This document shows, piece by piece, positions 58,685 to 64,000 of a stretch of 64,000 nucleotides of DNA (within the stretch, counting starts at the first letter, position 1; every line of letters begins with the position of its first letter). This DNA comes from Paguma larvata (lineage: Eukaryota; Chordata; Mammalia; Carnivora; Viverridae). The stretch spans positions 74,801,502-74,865,501 of the forward strand of contig CM057832.1 in the NCBI GenBank assembly GCA_030068075.1, written 5' to 3'. The notes under the pieces were generated by a model. That model worked only from the letters and a program-made list of their open reading frames with translations. It did not search any database and was not told the origin of the DNA. Position numbers and translations under genes: made by a program.

Positions 58685-58698
58685 GCGCACGCGCGCGC
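58685..58698. promoter_or_regulatory. NRF1-like GCGCACGCGC motif
   Basis: Alternating purine-pyrimidine GCGCACGCGCGCGC resembles the NRF1 half-site arrangement (GCGCATGCGC) and is also prone to Z-DNA. It lies between the two divergent start regions. Confidence 0.3.
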
Positions 58699-58899
58699 GT
58701 GGCCACGGTCGCCGGAGTCCCGCCCCGCCGCGCCACGCCCCGCCGAGGCTGGAGCCGGCGCCGCGTCCGGCCCAAGGGGGACGGAGCTCTTGGTTGGCGG
58801 CCGCTACCTGGGCCGCGTCCGACCGGGTAGGGGCGCGGAGGGAGAGGCAGTGGGCGTCTCCGCAGGCGAGCTTCGGGGATTGCGGCGGGCGGCGAAGGG

Positions 58900-58955
58900 C
58901 GCGCCTTCTTCCAGGCCTGTGCCGCTTTGCTCGAGAAGAGTCGAACTGGCGCCCG
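58900..58955 (+). other. NMRK1: Candidate NMRK1 untranslated first exon (3' part), ending at a splice donor
   Basis: GGCGCCCG followed by GTGAGTAC is a near-perfect donor on the plus strand inside the CpG island, 3.2 kb before the NMRK1 start-codon exon. The left edge given is arbitrary because the transcription start is not visible. The call depends on the NMRK1 assignment downstream. Confidence 0.5.
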
Positions 58956-59384
58956 GTGAGTACCTGCGCGACCGGGCCGCGCTGCGCAGCGTCGCCGAGG
59001 CCTGAAGGTGTTCCCGCAGTGTGGCTGCGCTTGAGCCCGAACCTGGTGGCGTCTTACAAGCCCTGTTGGGACTCTCGCCCCCCCTCCCCCCACAAACGGG
59101 CTGCTAGGTGGCCTGCCGAGGAGGATGTGTCCGTGGTGGCGTGGTGCTTTAATGCCCCGTAATAATCCTTAATAAGAGACATGCAAGAGGTGGTACAGGT
59201 TGTGAAGAGAAGACACCGGGGACAGGGTCAGCTCTTGATCCCCCACGGGAGGAGACAGACTTTTATTCCACAAGTATCGGGGTGGATTGACCACGACCCG
59301 CCTGCCACCTATCACTGTACGGCCTGCTAACTGAGAATGATTTTTACAATTTGGAGAGTGACTGAAAAGAACTCAAAAGAAGAT

Positions 59385-59573
59385 TTTGTAGCACGTGAAA
59401 ATTACGAGAAATTCAGCTCTCGGTGTCCATAAAGTTTGCTAGTACACAGCCATACTCATTTGGCTTCTATATTGCCCGTAGCTGCTTTCTCTTCACCACA
59501 GCAGAGTTCAGCTGCTGCCCCCAAAGTCCAAAACATTGACTATCTGGCCCTTCACAGACGTTTGCCGACCCCT
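59385..59573 (+). repeat. hAT-type DNA transposon remnant
   Basis: gcacgtgaaaattacgagaa, cagagttcagctgctgcccc, actatctggcccttcacaga, cgtttgccgacccctc. Same family as 41738-41944. Lies in probable NMRK1 intron 1. Confidence 0.65.
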
Positions 59574-61412
59574 CACCTAGCGGATTGAATCTCCAGTGGG
59601 AGGCGGCTGCCGGAGTCTACAAGAAATACAAGTGTGCATTCAGTTCAAAAAGAGCACAGTGTATGTGATAAAATCAATTGACTCTTTAAGGGAAGAAAAA
59701 GAGCTAAAAGGAAAACCTTTACAGGAGGGTCTGCGTAAAGTGAAGCAGGAAAGTTTCTGCCCGCCGTTAGTGAAAGATGAAAGTGACTCCAAGGGAAAGG
59801 GGCACGGGCTGAGTGTTCAGAAGTTCTGTTGACTAAAAGGGAGCAAAGTTTAAATAGTAGGAAAAGACTTCCCCCTTGCGTGAGAGAAGATAATCCAAAT
59901 ACCTGTTGAATAAAACAAATCAGTGAGAAGTCTTGAAGCATCCCGCCGGTTTAAAAATATCAGACTGCTCTTTAGATACAGGGAAAGGCACATTTCGTTG
60001 GCATGTCGTCATCCGTTTGTTTTAGAGACTTGCTCCTTTCCTTATGATCTGATTTCTGCACCTACCACCTCTGCCCGTTTTTTGCAGCGTGGAGTCCAAA
60101 ATGTACCATGGTTAGCAGTGGAATACACAGAATAAGCTCATACGAGTAATAAAAAAGGACTCGACAGCCTGTCTTACTTAGGGTTAAAAAAAAAAAGTAT
60201 AAGAAATTAAAATACTCATTTTGGGTTTGCTCTGGGCTATTTTAGTTTGTTTTCCTCTCCCTATGTACATGACTCTGCTGTTGAGGAAAGCTTCGCACTG
60301 ACTCGGAGAATAAAGTACATAAACAGCCCATGAGATTGGAGGTGGTGTGTGTTCCAAGGAATCAGATGCCCCAGATCAGATAGGGGCTGTCTGTCCAGGG
60401 ACCTCCAGCGATTTAGTTTGTAGTTGGTCAAACTTGTGTTTGCCTCATGGAGTCTGGTACTATGCATATTTGGAGTCTGGCAACTCTTGATTGCAGGCTT
60501 TGAAGTGTGATTTTAAAATAGTTCTCAAAGCCGGCAACGGGCAGTGTAAGAACACAAAGGGTGGAGGTGGACAATTCCAGTCCTGAAGCCCTGTGCATCC
60601 CATGCGGGTTTGGAAAGAAATGACTTCTGGCCTTGCTAGGCCCACCCCTCCCACCACATGGTCACGGGACGGGTGCTACTAGATCGTAGCCAACATTTAC
60701 CCAAACACAGGCTGAGACTGCTAACCAGAATTAAGGGCTCCTGTTTTGATGAAAACTTGCATTTGACTCTGGGAATTCCCTCCTGAGCCCAAGCAATTTT
60801 ATAAGCAGGTTCTTGATTCTCACTCCTTATTTCTGAATTGCTACTTTCCACTCAAATAATCCCCTCAAGCGTCTTTCCAGTGCCACAGCCACACTCACTG
60901 GGTCTTTGCATGCTGTGTAATTGATCCAGTGTCCTCACGTGTATGCACAGATGTGGTATGAAGCAGGGAGACCCGGAGTCCTTGCCATTAATAATACATC
61001 AAAGAAAACGACATCTATTATACAGGAGAGCCTCACAAATAAGCCAGCACATGTGGGCATCCTTTGTTTGCTCTTGGTCATACAGTGCTCTTTGGCAGCT
61101 TGGAAAGAAGAAAGAGTTAACTCCCTCGGACTCAGGTCGGGGATGGGACTTGGGAGGGATCTCCAGCTCCACGGCCACTCACCCCAGTGAGTTCCCTGAA
61201 CCCCAGATTGGTTCCCTCCTCGCCAACCAGGCCAGTCCAGAAAAAAGAGCAACATTAGTTCAGGCAACCCTCAGGAACCTCTGTTCTGAGGTTCCCTCCA
61301 GTTGGGCGTCCATTTCACATAAAGAGGTGAAAACGGTCCATTAGAATATCCATAGGACTGCTCTGCTGAACCTTAGGGGGCCTGGTGTGAAACTGCCCTC
61401 TACCCACCAGAC

Positions 61413-61747
61413 CAGGGGTCAACAAACAATGGCCTGCTGCGAAAACCTGGCCCTAGACTTGAACTTTTGCAGTCAGTTTTCTAATTAAGAACACTAACTT
61501 TGAAATCCAGGAACAGAGGTGTTATCCCAGTAAGAAAGGAATTCCATTCTTTTGGTTAGTAGACGTGTATTACAACAAGAACAACAAAAATCGTACTCCA
61601 TTATTATGTTTTGACTTTCGTCAAAAGAAGTTATGCACACTTATTTTCTCTCTTGTTGTAGAAGTACCCACATAGTAACTTTGAGTTTGCCTCTTGCCTC
61701 AAATATTTACTTCCTGGCCCCTTCCTGAAAACGTTAGTCTACCCTGG
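61413..61747 (+). repeat. hAT-type DNA transposon remnant with foreign interior
   Basis: Left end caggggtcaacaaacaatgg and right end tcaaatatttacttcctggc...gttagtctaccctgg match the same hAT family. The interior (about 61460-61690) does not. Confidence 0.5.
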
Positions 61748-62179
61748 CCCTGGACTTTGATTTTTGAGTGAGGAAATAACACCCTGAAAGGGAATTCACT
61801 TCCTTCTGCCTCTGGCCCGCAGTGACTTTCCCCTTTTCAGAAGGGGAGAGAGGCCAGCTCTGTGGGTTCCCTGCAGTTGGAGAAGTAAACAGGTCATCTC
61901 CAGGTGATCGAAATCTTGAAACTGAGTTTCAGAGTAATGGAACTCTGTAACGTGTGTTCTCTGAGACTCTGGCCTATAAGCCTTTAGCACACACACGTAG
62001 CAATAGAGTGTGGCAGAGAGAAGCCGGTACAACCTGAGGCTCTTCTCCTGAAGGGGGATAACCCAGGGGCGGGGTTACCCAGAGTTCACGGTCACCCTGC
62101 CCCCTCAACTGGCTTCCCTAATTTAGGACTCTTATTTCTTTGGACATCTTAAGTGATATGCATTTGAATTTTGTTTTAG

Positions 62180-62214
62180 GAAATTTTACGAAGACGTGAA
62201 TTTCAAAGCTAATT
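62180..62214 (+). other. NMRK1: NMRK1 5' UTR part of the start-codon exon
   Basis: 35 nt between acceptor TTTTGTTTTAG and the ATG. It carries an in-frame TGA (62196-62198) 19 nt before the start, which supports the chosen ATG as the true beginning. Confidence 0.7.
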
Positions 62215-62243
62215 ATGAAAACATTTGTTGTTGGAATCAGTGG
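62215..62243 (+). CDS. NMRK1: NMRK1, nicotinamide riboside kinase 1, first coding exon only
   Basis: ATG opens MKTFVVGISG, which matches the recalled human NMRK1 N-terminus MKTFIIGISG with conservative I-to-V changes. The exon follows acceptor TTTTGTTTTAG (exon from 62180, 35 nt of 5' UTR) and ends in phase 2 at donor GTGAGTAA. NMRK1 phosphorylates nicotinamide riboside to NMN in the NAD salvage pathway. GISG is the first part of its P-loop, completed in the next exon outside this window. The head-to-head position relative to OSTF1 matches the human gene order. Only 29 coding bases are present, so the call rests on peptide, splice sites and synteny together. Confidence 0.85.
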
Positions 62244-62839
62244 GTGAGTAATTTTGCTACAAACAGCTGGTGGGGAGACTCAAGGTGTCCAAAGGGTGTT
62301 CTTTATTGTTCATGTGGATGTGGTGGGGGAAGGAGGAGTCAGGATTCCTGAGTCCTGAAGAAGGGAACTGGCCGCTGGCTGTTTTATAAATGGCAACAGG
62401 AAATGGGAGACTCTTCTACAAACGGAGAAACGGGACCCTTGGTGATCAAAAGCTGCCTGTTTTACTGGAGTTAGCACCAGACACTTTTCCCCCTTCTATC
62501 CTTCTGTCCTTATTGCCCTGGCATAATTTTTAGCTGTGTGCCCCCTCCCTCTCAAAAGTGTCCTAAATTATATGGTCGCCCTCTCTTGCTGAGACAGCAA
62601 GGGACATTATTTGTTTTGCTACTGTTTTATGTTCGTCTTTCTCCTGGGTACATTTACATTATGTGTGGCCCAATTAATGCAGTACTTACTTGAGACTGCT
62701 GAAATTAGAAGTTTGTGATTTGGGGGAGCTCACTGTGTCACTGTATTACGTCATCGGAGTGAGTAATCAGCAGTCAAGGGGGGGAATCCAGTGGCGGAAC
62801 TCTGCCTTGCCTTGCTCCCATCTGACCGGAACCAGAGTT

Positions 62840-63060
62840 CTGCTTTTTCTCCGCATGGCATCTCTCGTCCATGTCTTCCCTTCCGCGCTCACTGCCACCA
62901 TCCTGCTTCAGGCCCTCGTTCCCTAACTCCAGTCCCCCGGTCTTAACCTTTCCTCCCTACCTCTCTACCAGTTGTAATCTTCTTGCCAAAACATTTTTAA
63001 TTATTCTCTCACTTCGTGAACAATATTCGGTGGTTTCCAGTCAGCTAGAATGAAACCCGA
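62840..63060 (+). repeat. L2-like fragment
   Basis: ctcactgccaccatcctgct, atcttcttgccaaaacattt, gaatgaaacccgagtatcca recall the L2 mid region. Confidence 0.45.
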
Positions 63061-63854
63061 GTATCCAGGTGTGTGAAGACCACCCATACGGAGTAAGAGA
63101 AATGCATTCGCTTCAGGGGCAGGTGGGCTGTAGGAAAGGTTTGATACAGGAGCTCGGTGGTATCCCCAAAGACTCTGTTTCTTTCCATCTCTTCTTTGTG
63201 TCTTCCTCCCGTTGGATTCATCCTAGAGTTGGCTCCGCGTTGTGGTCACAAGGGGGAAACCAGCAGGTCCTGGGACTTTATTCTTAGTCTGCCTCATTTC
63301 CCCTAAGTCATTTTCCCTTCGACTGGACTAGCTGTTCCACGAACACACAGTCGCTGTGGCGAAAGGGATGGACCTGCTTTGATTAGCTTAGGCCAGTGGG
63401 ACCCTGCCCTGGAGTGGAGAGTAGGGTGAGTCCAAACCAGGCCTCAGAAACAGGGGCAGACCAAAAGGCAGCTGCCCGGTCTACACTAGCGTCCGGTCCA
63501 GCTATCATCCTGCATATGTGTGAATAAAGTTCCCTTCTCAATATCTGCCTCGTGCTTTCTTGCCCCGTGCATTGGGGCATGGCCAGACACGGCGGCCGTG
63601 ACCTCTGCCCCTGCCTTTATTCCTTCCTCCAGACTCGGTGTTGGCTCTTTCTTGCATACTTACCGCTTGCTACCGTAGGAAGTAATCATTAAGTTAGGAC
63701 GTCCAGGAATAGTGGGGATTCCCAAGGGTTCGAGGGTCAGTCAAGATCCTCCTGAAAGTGTACTGCATGTGTGACGATGTCCCCTTTTCCGGGGGACGGG
63801 CTGTGTGATCTTTACCAGATTTTCATGGAATTCTGTGGTGTTAAAAAATATAAC

Positions 63855-64000
63855 TCCGTGGGTTTTGGAGTACGACTTCGTATGCTCTTACTTGCTAACT
63901 GTTATGAGTACACAGTCTTTCAATCCTTAGTTTCCTCACCTGTAAAATGGGAATATTAATATCCGCCTGCTACAGAGTGGTTTTCCTCGTGTTAAAGTAC
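63855..64000 (+). repeat. MIR remnant, cut by window end
   Basis: ccttagtttcctcacctgta, aaatgggaatattaatatcc, gcctgctacagagtggtttt. Sense MIR. Confidence 0.7.

Larger units (their letters stand above)
58050..59110. promoter_or_regulatory. CpG island, probable bidirectional OSTF1/NMRK1 promoter
   Basis: About 1 kb of very GC-rich, CpG-dense sequence in an otherwise AT-leaning, CpG-poor window. It contains OSTF1 exon 1 on the minus strand and, 710 bp to the right, a consensus donor (58956) that fits the first untranslated exon of NMRK1. There is no TATA box. An inverted CCAAT box, an ETS-type GGAAGT and an NRF1-like alternating GC stretch lie between the two start regions, typical of housekeeping bidirectional promoters. 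Long open frames on both strands here are by-products of GC content. Confidence 0.88.
58956..62179 (+). other. NMRK1: Probable NMRK1 intron 1
   Basis: GT at 58956 and AG at 62178-62179. Contains two hAT-type DNA-transposon remnants (59385-59573, 61413-61747) and otherwise unique sequence. No SINE is present in the 8.3 kb from 55.7 kb to the window end. Confidence 0.55.
62244..64000 (+). other. NMRK1: NMRK1 intron after the first coding exon, running out of the window
   Basis: Begins GTGAGTAA and continues past the window end. Contains an L2-like stretch (62840-63060) and a MIR remnant (63855-64000). Confidence 0.65.

Noticed and set aside
58037..59162. Long overlapping open frames of 189-322 residues on both strands (58037-59005, 58093-58662, 58365-59093, 58518-59162)
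   Set aside because: They lie in the CpG island, are Ala/Arg/Pro/Gly-rich in every frame, overlap each other on both strands and match no domain. High GC simply removes stop codons.
60921..61344. Overlapping 89-133 residue frames on both strands in NMRK1 intron 1
   Set aside because: Different frames on both strands are open at the same place with no recognisable protein; most likely chance.

Overview
This is mammalian nuclear DNA from a carnivore, most likely a felid. The diagnosis rests on about 37 copies of a tRNA-Lys-derived CAN-SINE whose head, body (gctcaggtcatgatctc) and CT-rich/A-rich tail have the cat-family form, plus a carnivore L1 3' end and a carnivore-type ERV1 LTR. Identifications of genes and repeats are from recall; no database search was run.

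The window is dominated by one complete protein gene on the minus strand, OSTF1 (osteoclast stimulating factor 1: SH3 domain plus ankyrin repeats). I located all ten coding exons, running from exon 1 at 58212-58245 to exon 10 at 2671-2729. Every intron is GT-AG and every junction keeps frame. The exons sum to 645 nt, or 214 codons plus stop, which matches the human protein length as I remember it. The gene spans 55.6 kb, of which about 1.2% is coding. Intron 1 (24.9 kb) and intron 2 (9.0 kb) hold most of the repeats.

At 58.05-59.1 kb is a strong CpG island. OSTF1 leaves it to the left. NMRK1 (nicotinamide riboside kinase 1) appears to leave it to the right: a candidate untranslated exon ends at a donor at 58955/58956, and the first coding exon (MKTFVVGISG, 62215-62243) ends in a donor. 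The rest of NMRK1 lies beyond the window. The head-to-head order matches the human 9q21 arrangement as I recall it, so the island is best read as a shared bidirectional promoter. The two proteins have no known joint pathway (OSTF1: Src-linked cytoplasmic adaptor; NMRK1: NAD salvage kinase).

By region: 1-2670 is OSTF1 3' flank and 3' UTR. 2671-33281 holds coding exons 10 to 2 with their introns, including a pure GGAA/GGGA tetranucleotide tract and an antisense LTR in intron 4. 33282-58211 is intron 1, packed with SINEs, MIR, L2, L1, MaLR and hAT remnants. 58.05-59.1 kb is the promoter island. 59.1-64 kb is the NMRK1 5' region. I found no CRISPR array, operon, phage, bacterial gene, tRNA/rRNA gene or convincing extra protein gene. 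The notable items are ordinary genome biology: nested and clustered SINE insertions, a weak splice acceptor at OSTF1 exon 9, G-quadruplex-prone tracts and the bidirectional promoter.
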